Assembly (NCBI RefSeq): GCF_020080835.1
Contig: NC_058167.1
Location: forward strand, 13,167,403-13,231,402
Direction of reading: 5' to 3'
Source of the DNA: Cotesia glomerata
Lineage: Eukaryota > Arthropoda > Insecta > Hymenoptera > Braconidae
Length of the DNA stretch: 64,000 nucleotides
Shown here piece after piece: positions 34,353 through 45,855 of the stretch (within the stretch, counting starts at the first letter, position 1; each line of letters opens with the position of its first letter). A model generated the notes under the pieces. That model worked only from the letters and a program-made list of their open reading frames with translations. It did no database searches and was not told the DNA's origin. Both the position numbers and the translations under genes were made by a program.

Positions 34353-35417
34353 TAGAAATTAATATTTTAAATGAGATCAAAATGATAATTGCAATTATTA
34401 ATTATCATGTTGAAAAAAGTAATTGGAGCAAGTATTTTTAAACTCAACCAAATTATCTACAGCGATGAATCAAAAATGAATTGTCATATATGACACAATA
34501 CGGTAAAAAATCTTTGGCTGAATAGCTGCCAATAATTTAGTCGAATTTCTTTATAAGACAAGCAATGAAATAATCTCTTCTAGCACCAAGCTTTGATTTA
34601 TTTATTAAATTTCCACGCATTAAATCATTCACACTTCACAAGATAATATCAGACATTTTTTACAGTGCAAGCTCGAATTGTTTAACAATATAATTTTATT
34701 TAAAATTTACACTAAAATGACACAATTGATAAGATTAGCCGGGGCATGTGCTAGGATATGATCTTGCATTAAAATCAGTTGTTTGCACGCCAATAATAAT
34801 TAATAATGACGAATGACTATTATTAATGTTGTCGAATGGCAAATAATGTATTTAAAAAACTCTTTTTTTGTATTATTGTAAATTTGTCAGCATCACAAGT
34901 CATATTTATTATTTAAATTAAATGATTATAAGATATTTACATTTTAACTCGGTAAACATTTAAAATATTTCGCCAGTACTGCGTTGTATAACCGGATTGA
35001 AAAATTTAAAAGTATTTTGACGTAAAACGCAGACATTTCTCATATTTTCTATGCTATCATGCTTCAACGATCACGCACATTTGATACACGCTATTAGTTG
35101 TATGTCCGCCTTGATTTATCGTGACTAACAATATTTTTATACATTCAATTGTAAAAAAACTCAAGCGCCACTGAACTTGAGTTTATCGTCTGTCATAATC
35201 ATTTATATTATATTATAAATTTAATCATTTACATTTTTTTATACATACTTATAGGCAATTATATTACAAAAATATTTACAATTATCTTTTTATAAATTTA
35301 CAACTTAATTATTTGTCAAAGAATTTAATAACATTTTCTAAAATTTTAACTAAATTAAAATGAAAGAAGTTATCACTAATCACTATAGATAAAGAACTAG
35401 TTGTTTGACAGGCATAT
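34353..35417. other. Gene-free AT-rich DNA downstream of the tetraspan gene
   Basis: Unique AT-rich sequence without recognisable repeats or exons. Its right end contains the likely cleavage region of the leftward membrane-protein gene. Confidence 0.5.
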
Positions 35418-35423
35418 TTTATT
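35418..35423 (-). terminator. Poly(A) signal of the four-pass membrane protein gene
   Basis: AATAAA on the minus strand, 144 bases beyond the stop codon at 35567. Confidence 0.55.
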
Positions 35424-35566
35424 TTTATGGTATTCTTCACCTTATTATAAGAGAGCTATTTGATAATATAATTTACACGGATTTAATTTTAACTCACGAG
35501 CCTTACTATAGAATTAATCTGAGGTAATTAACGTCAGACTAATTATATGTTATATATTTTGGGTAA

Positions 35567-38306
35567 TTAAACTGCGTTGGACTTTGAGTAAAAATTATCA
35601 GACGACTGCGAAAAAATCCCGCTTTGTGCGAGATATGACGGCGTTTTAGGAACGTTTGAATCACGTGGTAAATTGTCTTCTATTGTCGGATAAAAATTGT
35701 CAAAATTTATCGTCCTACGGATGTGATTTTCCAGCCAACTTTCACGGGCTGAGAACACTACCATCCAAAAGTAGACAGAAATAACTAAAAAATAAAAAAT
35801 ATTTTAACTATTTGTTTTTAAATTTACAAAATTGAGTTTAAATAAAATATATTATTTATACGTACAGAGAAAAATACTGGACAGTGAAGAATGCCAGTAC
35901 AGAGGTGACGACTGGCTATTATTAAAATTCGAATTAGCCGTTAAATAAATTACTAAAGCGGTTATTTGATCGGCTATACTGATAATTTGTAAATACATCC
36001 ATGGTAATGCACAGCTTGGTTTTCTCTAGATTGAGTAAACAGATAAAGGTTTGATATGGTTAGAAAATTTTCTCATATTTATTTTTATTTTTATTTAAAG
36101 TAAGGTAAATAGTTTATTATAATAATAATATTTATTTCATTCCATGTCTTTACACACTGATAGAAGATTTTATTTATAGTTAAAAATATTTTTTAATATT
36201 TAACAAATCATTTATTACACAGAAAAAAAATTTTCTTGAATCAAGTATATAATTTTGAAGAACTTAATATTTTTTATTTGAGTAAAAAAATTCTTGATTT
36301 AAGGAAATTTTGTTTGATTCAAGAATTTTTCGTCTTGATTCAAGACAATTACCCTCTTCAAAATTATATTCTTGGTTCAAGAATTTTTATCTTGAATCAA
36401 GTTAATTTTTTTTTCACTTTTTATTTTTGGCCTCATTCTCATTATTTAAATTTATATTAAATTCAAATATCACTTAAAATATTTTAATAAATAAATAAAA
36501 AATAAATCTATAATTTTATATATAATTAATATAATTTTATAAATAAAAAAAAATATTATAAATAAATAAAATATATGATAGAAGGATTTGTTTATAGTTA
36601 AAAATATTTATTAATATTTAACAAATCATTTATTAAAGACCACTTTTTAGTCCTTAACAAATATTTCTTGGTATTTAAAAAGATTTATTAATATTTAATA
36701 AATCAATATCGGATTTATTAAATATGAACAAATAATTTTAAATACTAAGAAATATTTGTTTAATACTAAAAAGTGATCTCTAATAAATGATTTGTTAACT
36801 ATTAACAAATATTTTTTAATACAAATAAATTTTTCTATCAGTGTAGGATATTTGCAAGTAAATATAGTTTATTACTTACTACTATTGTTGCGAAGGCGAG
36901 TAATGTGGAAGATATCAATAATAAAAATGCATAACTCAGGAAACATAAGAAAACAGCTTGAGCTGAAAAATGTTATTTTAGTAAAGATATTTTTTTTTTT
37001 TAACATTCCGCTAAGAAAATTGAAATTTTTTTTTTATAAAAGATATTAGAAATTCTTTCCACATATATCTTATCTATTTAACGATCAATTGATATATTAA
37101 TAGAAATCACTGACGTTTTTTAATTTTTAGATAAAATATTATTTTAGATAAAAAATTTCTCGGTAGATTTTTTTATTTAAAAAATTAGAATTTATTAATA
37201 AAATATTGATGAAAATTTATTGACCTTTTGGATAAATTGTTTTTTCGTGATAATTTATAATCAAGTAAAATAAAAACTGATAATAGACTAATTACAAGTT
37301 ATAAAAATAAAACGTTTAAAAAAAAAGTTAGATTAAAATATATATATTATTCATACTTTAAAAGCTATTTAACTTTAAAATTATTAAGTTTACAAGGACG
37401 AATAAAATTTTCCCATCAATTCACAGCTGCGTAGATAAAAATAAACAATTGCAAAAAGTCTGAGAATTTTTTTACGGACAGAAAAGCAAAGGTTGATTAC
37501 TTTTATATCACACTAATAACTAATAACAAAATAATAAAATTACCTTCGTTAGATAAATTAAACTTTTTAATATACTGCGCCCAGTTTAGTCCTAATATAG
37601 TCCAAGTTTTAATAGTCGAGTAAAAGTCATCAGGTTGAACTTTTACAAAAAATGCGCTCATTACCACATTTATCATAAGAATTGAAATAGACTAAAAATA
37701 AACGAAGAAAATTCATGAAAATAAAGTTAGCTGACATCTAAAAATTTTTATGATTTTTTCTATTAAAGAATTATAACAAAAAATTTTTTTCATTTGTTAA
37801 AAACTTCCAAAACTATAAGTGCAATTTTCTTAAAATATTTTTCAGTTATAATTTAATAAATTAATCAAAATAAAAAAAAATAAAAAATGTCGGCTGATTT
37901 TATTATTATAGAAAATTCAGATAATAATTGGTAAATAAATAAAGTAAATTAAATTTAATAACACACTGATAGGATTTATTTGTATTAAAAAATAATTATT
38001 AATAGTTAACAAATCATTTATTAGAGACCACTTTTTAGTATATTAAAAAAATATTTCTTAGTATTTAATAAATCTGATATTGATTTATTAAATATTAATA
38101 AATTTTTTTAAATACAAAGAAATATTTGTTAAGAACTAAGTGGTCTCTAATAAATGGTTTGTTAAATATTAACAAATATTTTTAACTATAAACAAATCCT
38201 ATCAGTGCAGAGTAATATAATTGAATGAAAAAAATAATCTCACCAATCCTAACGCCGCAATTATTCTCGCAGCAATTGTTAAACTAACACAACACAAACT
38301 AATCAT
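35567..38306 (-). CDS. Four-pass membrane protein of unknown function, 5 exons, 223 aa
   Basis: I assembled this gene from splice sites; only its last exon has an appreciable open frame. Exons: 38306-38244, 37691-37544, 36962-36880, 36025-35866, 35784-35567. All introns are GT-AG and the 672 coding bases join in frame. The protein starts MISLCCVSLTIAARIIAALG and has four hydrophobic segments: residues about 5-37, 72-97 (VFLCFLSYAFLLLISSTLLA), 107-129 and 147-165 (IFLFISVYFWMVVFS). A polar cytoplasmic-looking tail of about 58 residues follows (WLENHIRR, then Ser/Pro/Asn-rich). The layout, a KP..LPW motif before the third segment and the segment-4 ending resemble insect-specific small tetraspan families such as DUF4728 proteins; that family link is recollection, not a search result. 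A poly(A) signal AATAAA lies at 35423-35418. The gene is head to head with DDX31. No function is claimed. Confidence 0.85.
36154..36844. mobile_element. Two foldback MITE copies with a CTTGATTCAAG MITE (tetraspan intron 3)
   Basis: A left fragment of the CACTGATAG family (36154-36215) is broken by a palindromic CTTGATTCAAG element (36222-36420). A near-complete foldback copy follows at 36573-36844. All lie within one intron of the membrane-protein gene, ending 36 bp from exon 3. Confidence 0.7.
37715..37912. mobile_element. TTAGCCGAC-type MITE in tetraspan intron 1
   Basis: Inverted copy running from GAAAATAAAGTTAGCTGACA to ATGTCGGCTGATTTTATTAT. A CACTGATAGGATTT foldback MITE (37966-38207) follows in the same intron. 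Confidence 0.65.
37966..38207. mobile_element. CACTGATAGGATTT foldback MITE
   Basis: Near-complete copy with both ends (CACTGATAGGATTTA and AAATCCTATCAGTG), slightly shorter than the 27076-27346 copy. Confidence 0.75.
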
Positions 38307-39134
38307 TTTTATTTTATTAAAAAAAATATATAACTATATAATAATTAAATCCAAGTTAGTAAAATAAAAAAAAAAAACTAATAATAAATTTCACTTGTTG
38401 CAGAGCATGAAGAAAAATATAAACTCTATGAAAATATAATAACTCAAAGTATGACAGTGTATTTAAATTAATTACACGCCGCAAGACAACTGTTAAACGA
38501 ATGACAAACTTTTATTCTATTCAATGCGACTGATTTCGAGGACACTGAGCGATGATAATGATTATAGTAAGAAAAGTAAATACCACATGGGCCACACGCA
38601 AGTTTAATAATATAATGGATCTACAGCTTAATGTTTAAGATACACAGCACAGGTATTATCGTTTATATTTATTTTATTTATCGACTTTTATCGAAATATT
38701 TATATTTACTTCCTTGAAAAAATTTTCTTTAATTAACAAGTTTATATTAGTGAATTTATTTTATTGTATGATTGTTTTTACAACAAGTACAACAAAACAC
38801 CTGTACTCGGTTATATAAATATAATTAATTACTGTCGTGATTTTATTTGCTATATTCTGTCATCTCGAATTATCTGGATTTTATTAAGTGTTATTATTTG
38901 CATAAATAATACATGAATTTATTAATAAATGTTATCACTTTTTTGCAGTTTGAATTGCGGAGCGAACTGGGATTAAAGCGCGCATGCGCAGGCACAGCTG
39001 ATGTCAGTCAGTGCCTGGTCGTGATTACCACGTGCACGGAATTTATTTGTTGTTGTGGTGTTTTTTTATTTATTTTAATTTTTATTGAGTTATATTGAGT
39101 GTTTTAAAGTTGCAAAAATAGTGAAGTTTTTTTA
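38307..39134. promoter_or_regulatory. Shared head-to-head promoter region (tetraspan gene and DDX31)
   Basis: The two start codons lie 829 bp apart on opposite strands. Close to DDX31 is a GC-rich block with the NRF1/Ewg-type palindrome GCGCATGCGC (38980-38989) and a CACGTG E-box (39029-39034), about 105-155 bp upstream of the ATG. The side near the tetraspan gene is AT-rich with no clear core element. Confidence 0.55.
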
Positions 39135-42100
39135 ATGACACTCGGAGATATGAGTCTTATGTTAAATATCTCTTCGGCCTCTTCGCCGAAGACAGAGGCG
39201 CGGAAGGTAAGTTTTGGAGGTTAAACATTGTGATACTGAAAATTTTTTTTAAATAAATTATGTGTTTTTAGTAAAAAATTATGAATGTTATGTGAAAAAA
39301 TTTTTAAAGTTTTTTAATTTATAAATTAATTAAATGGTTTAAAAATTTATAGCTAATTGATAGTGTTAATAGTAACAGATGTTTATTGATTATTTTATTA
39401 TAATACTGAAGTCAGAAATTTTATAATTTTTGGAATTTTAATAACAAATTAATTAATATTAAATTACAAATTAGTAATTTTTTTAATGAAAATTAAAGTA
39501 GCAGATATTTAATAAATTTTAGAACTTTTTAAAGAATTGAATTAGTGCAAAAAAAGTTGACATTTAGAAATTAAAAAAAAATAAAAATACAATTTTTTAA
39601 AAACAATTTTTCAGAACAAATATCTTTATTAAATAAAATTAAAAAATTGTTAAATCACAGCTGACTTTAATGTCATTTATTTTTAATTTCCACGTAGGAA
39701 ATTTTTGGAGTGAATTTTTTTTTTTAATAATAATTTAAATATAAAAATTTAAAAATTTGTCAGATAATTGTTAATTTTAGAATTAATTTATTTAAAAAAA
39801 ATATATTGTTTTAATATTTTTTTTTATTTAATTTTTTATTATACTGATTTTATCAATTTTAAATGATACTAAAATTAGCCAAGAATTTTTGACTTTTTTT
39901 TTATTAATTAAATTAAAATTTAATAAAAAATATTTTTAAAAAATTGCACGTATAATTTTTGAAATTTTTTCTTTTAACAATTTTTCAATAAAATAAATTA
40001 CAAAAATTTTCAGATGTCGGCTAATTTAATTTTCATCAATTTTAAATAATAATAAAGTTAGCCGATTTTTTGATTTTTTTATATTGCTTAATTTATTAAA
40101 TTATAACTAAAAAATATTTATAAAAAATAGCACTTATAGTTTTTGAAGTTTTTAACAAATGAAAATTTTTTTTTTTATTTTTTGTAATAATTTATTAATA
40201 AAAAAAATCATAAAAATTTTTAGATGTCGGCTAATTTAATTTTCATCAATTTTAATCATATTATTTTCAGTATCATTTCATAAAAATTTCTACTTAATTT
40301 ATTAATTATTTATTTATCGTCTTAAAATTAAAACAGGGCTCAAATAAAAATACCACTAAAAAATCAATAGAAGAAAAAAAAGTGACTAATAAAAATGAAG
40401 ATAGTAAAAAAAGAGTTAAGCAAAAATCATTGGCGGCAATTGTTGCTCAGAATCGAAGCCGTGTAACTAAACTTGCTGCGACAAATGCAGATTCTAATGT
40501 AAAGTTAACTGGAATTTTAAAAAATAAAAGTAAAGATAAAGAAGAAAATAAAAGTAGTGAACTGATTACTTTTGTAAAACCTTCGTCGACTGGCTTAAAA
40601 ACAATTTTAGCTAAACCGAAAGTTGACAAGGCTAGTAAATCTTTGGCTGATATTTACAACACAAAATCAGATGATAAATCTAGTAAAGTAGCTGATACTT
40701 TTAATAAAAAATCTAAATCAGATTCTAATTTGTTATTGAATTCCACTGTTACTGACGATTCGCGAGAGAAAAAAACTGAAGAGTTGCCTGTAAAAAATTT
40801 TACTGATGACAGATCGAATTTTAAAAACAAAAGATTTGGCGATAACTCAAGAGCTAAAAATAATAATGAAAAAAAATACGATAAAGAACGAGTTTATAAT
40901 AACAAACCGTCTGGAAAAATATCCTCGCTGTTTGGAAATAATCCAGATATTCCAAAAATTGGGCAAAGACTTGTTAAGCCGGTTAATGAACCAGTTTTCA
41001 GTAAAGTCACATTCGCTGAACTTGGTATTCATCCACATGAAGTTAGTTATCATTATTACTTTTTACTCTATTATTTTATTACCAAAAATATTTAAATAAT
41101 AATGAATTAAAATCAGGATGTTGTTGTTACTTGTCAATATTAACTAGAAAATAATAGAAGAATAGTATATTACACACCTAGGGAAGTAAAGTAAGAAATG
41201 TCTCAGATCACATGTAATTGTCGGCCGAGGCGAAGCCGAGGTTGACAAACATGTGATCTGAGGCTTTCTTATTTACTTCCCGTGGAGTGTATACTATTTT
41301 TTTGCTCGACGAAGGCAGAAAGCGACAACTTCGTTTAGTGCAGCGGGCCGAAAGTTGACGCTTTCTGCCCGTCGAGCAAAATTTTTTAAACATATTGTTG
41401 ACAAGGTTTTCAATATATTTAATTAGATATGGTTCATTTTATTTATTACGGACTCTAAATATAAAACTAAAAAAAATTTTTTTGTATCTTAAAAATGGCT
41501 CCCCGCCTTTATTAATCCCGCTAAAATTTCTCACAATTATTTACAATTAAGTACAATTATTTCTAGAAGAAAACATTATCATGGTTTTTGTGTGAAAAAA
41601 TATTGTACAAGAAATTATTGCTGACAATTTTTGTCGCGAGAAATTTTCGCATGAGAAAAAAGAGACGGTCACCCTTAAAAATGTCATGCACAGTAATTTT
41701 TTGTAAATTAAGGACTATGTGTTTTTACATTGTAAAATTTTAAGGTGCCTCATGATGTCAGAATAAAACTAACAAAACGTCGCATGTTAAAATAAATGAA
41801 ATAAAAAATATAACATCATTTTGGTCTACAACATCCTGATTTAAATTAATTACAGAAGAATTTACCTGACTAGAGCAATAATATTTAAATAATTTTTTTT
41901 TTTTATTTTTAGGTATCGAATTTAGAGAAAAATATGGAAATTTTTCATGCAACAATAGTCCAGCAAAAATCAATCCCTAAAATTTTATCTGGAAAAGACG
42001 TTTTAGTTAGATCTCAAACAGGTTCCGGTAAAACTTTAGCCTACGCACTGCCGATTGTTGAGTCATTGCAGAAAATAAGACCGAAATTATCGCGAAATGA

Positions 42101-45100
42101 CGGACTAAAGGCTTTAGTAGTCGTACCGACCCGTGAATTAGCTCTCCAGACTTACGAGTGTTTCATAAAACTAATTAGGGTAAGGGTTTGATTGGTAATT
42201 GATAAAGAAATTTTTTTTTGTGGGTACAAAGAAAAAAAAATGTTCTTGAATTAAGTATATAATTTTAAAGAACGTAATCTTTTTGATTTGAGTAAAAAAA
42301 TTCTTAAATTAAAAAATTTTTAATTGGTTTGAGTAAATTTCACTTGATTCAAGAATTTTCCGTCTTGATTCAAGACAATTACCCAGTTCAAAATTATTTT
42401 CTTGGTTCAAGAATTTTTCTCTTGGATCAAGTTAATTTTTTTTTCAGTGTAGGAGTACAAAAAAATAAAAAATTTATTTTTTTTTAGCCTTTTACGTGGA
42501 TTGTACCGGGATACTTAGTTGGTGGAGAGAAGAGAAAAGCTGAAAAGGCTAGATTGAGACGTGGTTGTACTATTTTAGTCGCTACACCAGGTAGATTATT
42601 GGATCACATAAAGAACACTGAAGCCTTGAGAGTAAATGATGTCAACTGTTTGGTGTTGGATGAAGCTGATCGCATGCTCGACATGGGTTACGAGAAAGAT
42701 ATATCCGAGTAGGTGGTCTTTTAATACGACATATTTAATTATTACAGCCGATAATTTTACAATTCATTTTGATAAATTACTTTATTACACCGTTAAATAT
42801 ATTTAATAAGTTAATTAATTTTTTTTTTAGAATTGTGTCTGCGTTAAATGTATCACAGTCGAACGAGAGCTCTGGGTATGATCCGATGAAGTTACTTCGT
42901 CAGAACTCCGTTAAGAAATTTGATGATGAAATTGAGCAAGAAACTGCGGTACAATGTGTTGAAGAAGAAGAGGAGGAAGAGGAGGAGGATGAAGAAGAAG
43001 AAGAAAGTAAAGAGTATCATTCAGCCACAGATAGTGACAATGATTCTGAAGACTTGGCTGTTAAAAAACAAAAAGCTAAAAAATTAAATAAAGAAAAAAA
43101 TAAATCCAACGATAGCAGTAATGAAGAAAATAAAAGTACGACTGCCAGTGAAGGTAGACGTTCGATTATTTTGTTATCGGCAACTTTGACGAACGCGGTT
43201 GAAAAACTCGCCGGGCTCACTATGACCAATCCAGTACTTATCGACGCCGCTGCAGATAATTTAAAAAATTCAACTGGTAATATGAGTGACATTAATGAAG
43301 ATTTAATTGTACCTCAAAGTGTTATTCAGAGTTACGTCGTTATACCGCCGAAATTAAAGATGGTTACACTGGCCGCTGCTATTATAGGGCTTTGTAAGGT
43401 GAGTGATTACTAGCAACCTTGCAGTCACTATGTGACTTGTGAATTATAAATAAATAAAATTTTGCTTTATTAAATAATTACTTTTGTTAAATTGCACTGT
43501 ACTTTCTTAAATATTGACGTTTTTAAAGATATAAGCTCATCCCGATGTTATACTCATCAAGAGCTTTCATTTGAGTACCCACATGCATTTTTGATATATT
43601 TTTCACATATACATATATATAATATATATAAATATATGAAAAATTGATGTGGGTACTCAAATGAAAGGTCTCGATGAGTGTAATGTCGGGATGAGCTTAT
43701 ATCTTTAAAAATGTCAATAGTTCACGAGATACAAGGTAATTTCTTAACTATGTTAAATTACACAGCACTTTCTTAACTATTGACATTTTTGAAGGTATAA
43801 GCTCATTTCGATGTTACACTCATCAAGAGCTTTCATTCGAGTACCCACATCAATTTTTCATATATTTATATATATTATATATATGTATATATGAAAAATA
43901 TATGAAAAATTGATGTGGGTACTCAAATGAAAGGTCTCGATGAGTGTAACATCGAAATGAGCTTATATCTTCAAAAACGTCAATAGTTCTCAAGATGCTA
44001 GGTCATTTCTTTATTATGGTCCAATTGAAAAAATAAAAAAAATAATGTTTTTTTTTTCTATTTTTCTAGCGCGCTGGTCAGCATAAAATTTTGGTATTTA
44101 TGGCAACGCAAGACATGGTGGATTATTACACAAATATTTTATCTTCAACGCTAACTAAATTAGATGATAATGATAATGATGATGATGATGATGAAGAAGA
44201 TGAAGGGATGGATCCTCTAATAGACGTGGAATTTTTTAAATTACATGGGAGCATGACGCAAAAAGAAAGAACGGAAGTCTTTAAGACTTTTAGACTGTCT
44301 CGTACGGGCGTTCTTCTCAGTACGGTAAGTTAAAATCTATATTTTTTGCTAATTTGTTGTTCTGTTTGCACAACACTGTTTGTCACGGTTAAAATCGGAG
44401 AATAAATAAAAAACAAGTATATCAGTTGGTCAAATATATACGGTGTGTGATCATCGTGTGATATAAGTAATTGAATAAAATAATTGATATTTAATTCGGT
44501 GAGAAATACTATCTGAGAACGAAAATAAATATCGCGGATTATTTGCACAAGAGTATTTAAATTAATGGTAAATAAAAGTTGTTATACAAGTATGAAGTAC
44601 ACATATTAACGTACTTGTCATAATCACTTGTCCTCTTTGGCAGAGAACGCAGCCGACCGCTGGGTCTCACTCAACTGGCGCCGCGGCTTAAACCGATACG
44701 AACAACGTAGCATCCATTGAATTAATTTAATCGGAGTTAAAAAAAAATAGCAATAAAATAAAATAATTTAAGGTGAATAAAAAAGTTGTTTGATAGTAAA
44801 TAAAAAATAGAATTTAAAAAAATCCATATATTTTTTGAATAAAATATATTGATGTATAATCGTTTCGTGAAAGAATTTTAGTATCCACTGGACGTCCCCC
44901 CCTACTGCTGCGAGACTTTTCGGACCATCAAGTGGAGTCTTATATCCTCGCGACATTAAATCATTAGCTAGCCAAACATAGAGAGCGGTTGAAGGACGAG
45001 CTCGCTTTCAAACGTTCACCGTTGGAGTCCTCAGCGGGCATTATATATCTCGAGCGCGTTGTCTTATTGGTCACTGGGATAAAAAAAAAATCCTTTTAGT

Positions 45101-45792
45101 CTATCTATAAGATTCTTTTTTTAATTTTTAAAACAAAATCATATAACGGGAAATTATTTAGCTCTTTATAATTATAATAAATAATTAATAGTATCTAGCA
45201 ACCTGCAGTTACTACTCGATGATTTAAATTTTCGAATACAACTACTGACTTTTGATGCTAATTTTTTTTTTCTTAATTAGCAATATAAGAAATATTTATA
45301 TTGAAAATTGAATTATCTATATTATTGAGAAAATAAGCAAAATTTTCATATCATTCTCACCAATAGTCAATTTATGATGATAAGTATTTAGGCTGCATTT
45401 GAAAATGCTTTATCTCTAGATACATAATTAAGAAATGTCCTTGTATGTTGTGAACTATTGACATTTTTAAAGATATAAGCTCATCCCGATGTTACAATCA
45501 TCGAGACCTTTCATTTGAGTACCCACATCATTTTTTCATATATTTATATATATATATATATATATATAAAAAATGCATGTGGGTACTCAAATGAAAGCTC
45601 TTGATGAGTGTAACATTAGGATGAGCTTATACCTTTAAAAATGTCAATAGTTAAAAAAGTACAATGCAATTTAACATAATCAAGAAACTACCTTGTATTT
45701 TGTGAACTATTGATATTTTTAAAGATATAAGCTCATCCCGATCTTACACTCATCGAGACCTTTCATTTGAGTACCCACATCATTTTTTCATA

Positions 45793-45855
<63 letters not shown>

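Noticed and set aside
43017..43292. 91-codon minus-strand frame opposite DDX31 exon 5
   Set aside because: Antisense shadow of the acidic and serine-rich coding segment.
44768..44956. 62-codon minus-strand open frame in DDX31 intron 6
   Set aside because: Starts in GC-richer DNA but becomes low-complexity hydrophobic sequence; no homology recognised and no splice partner.
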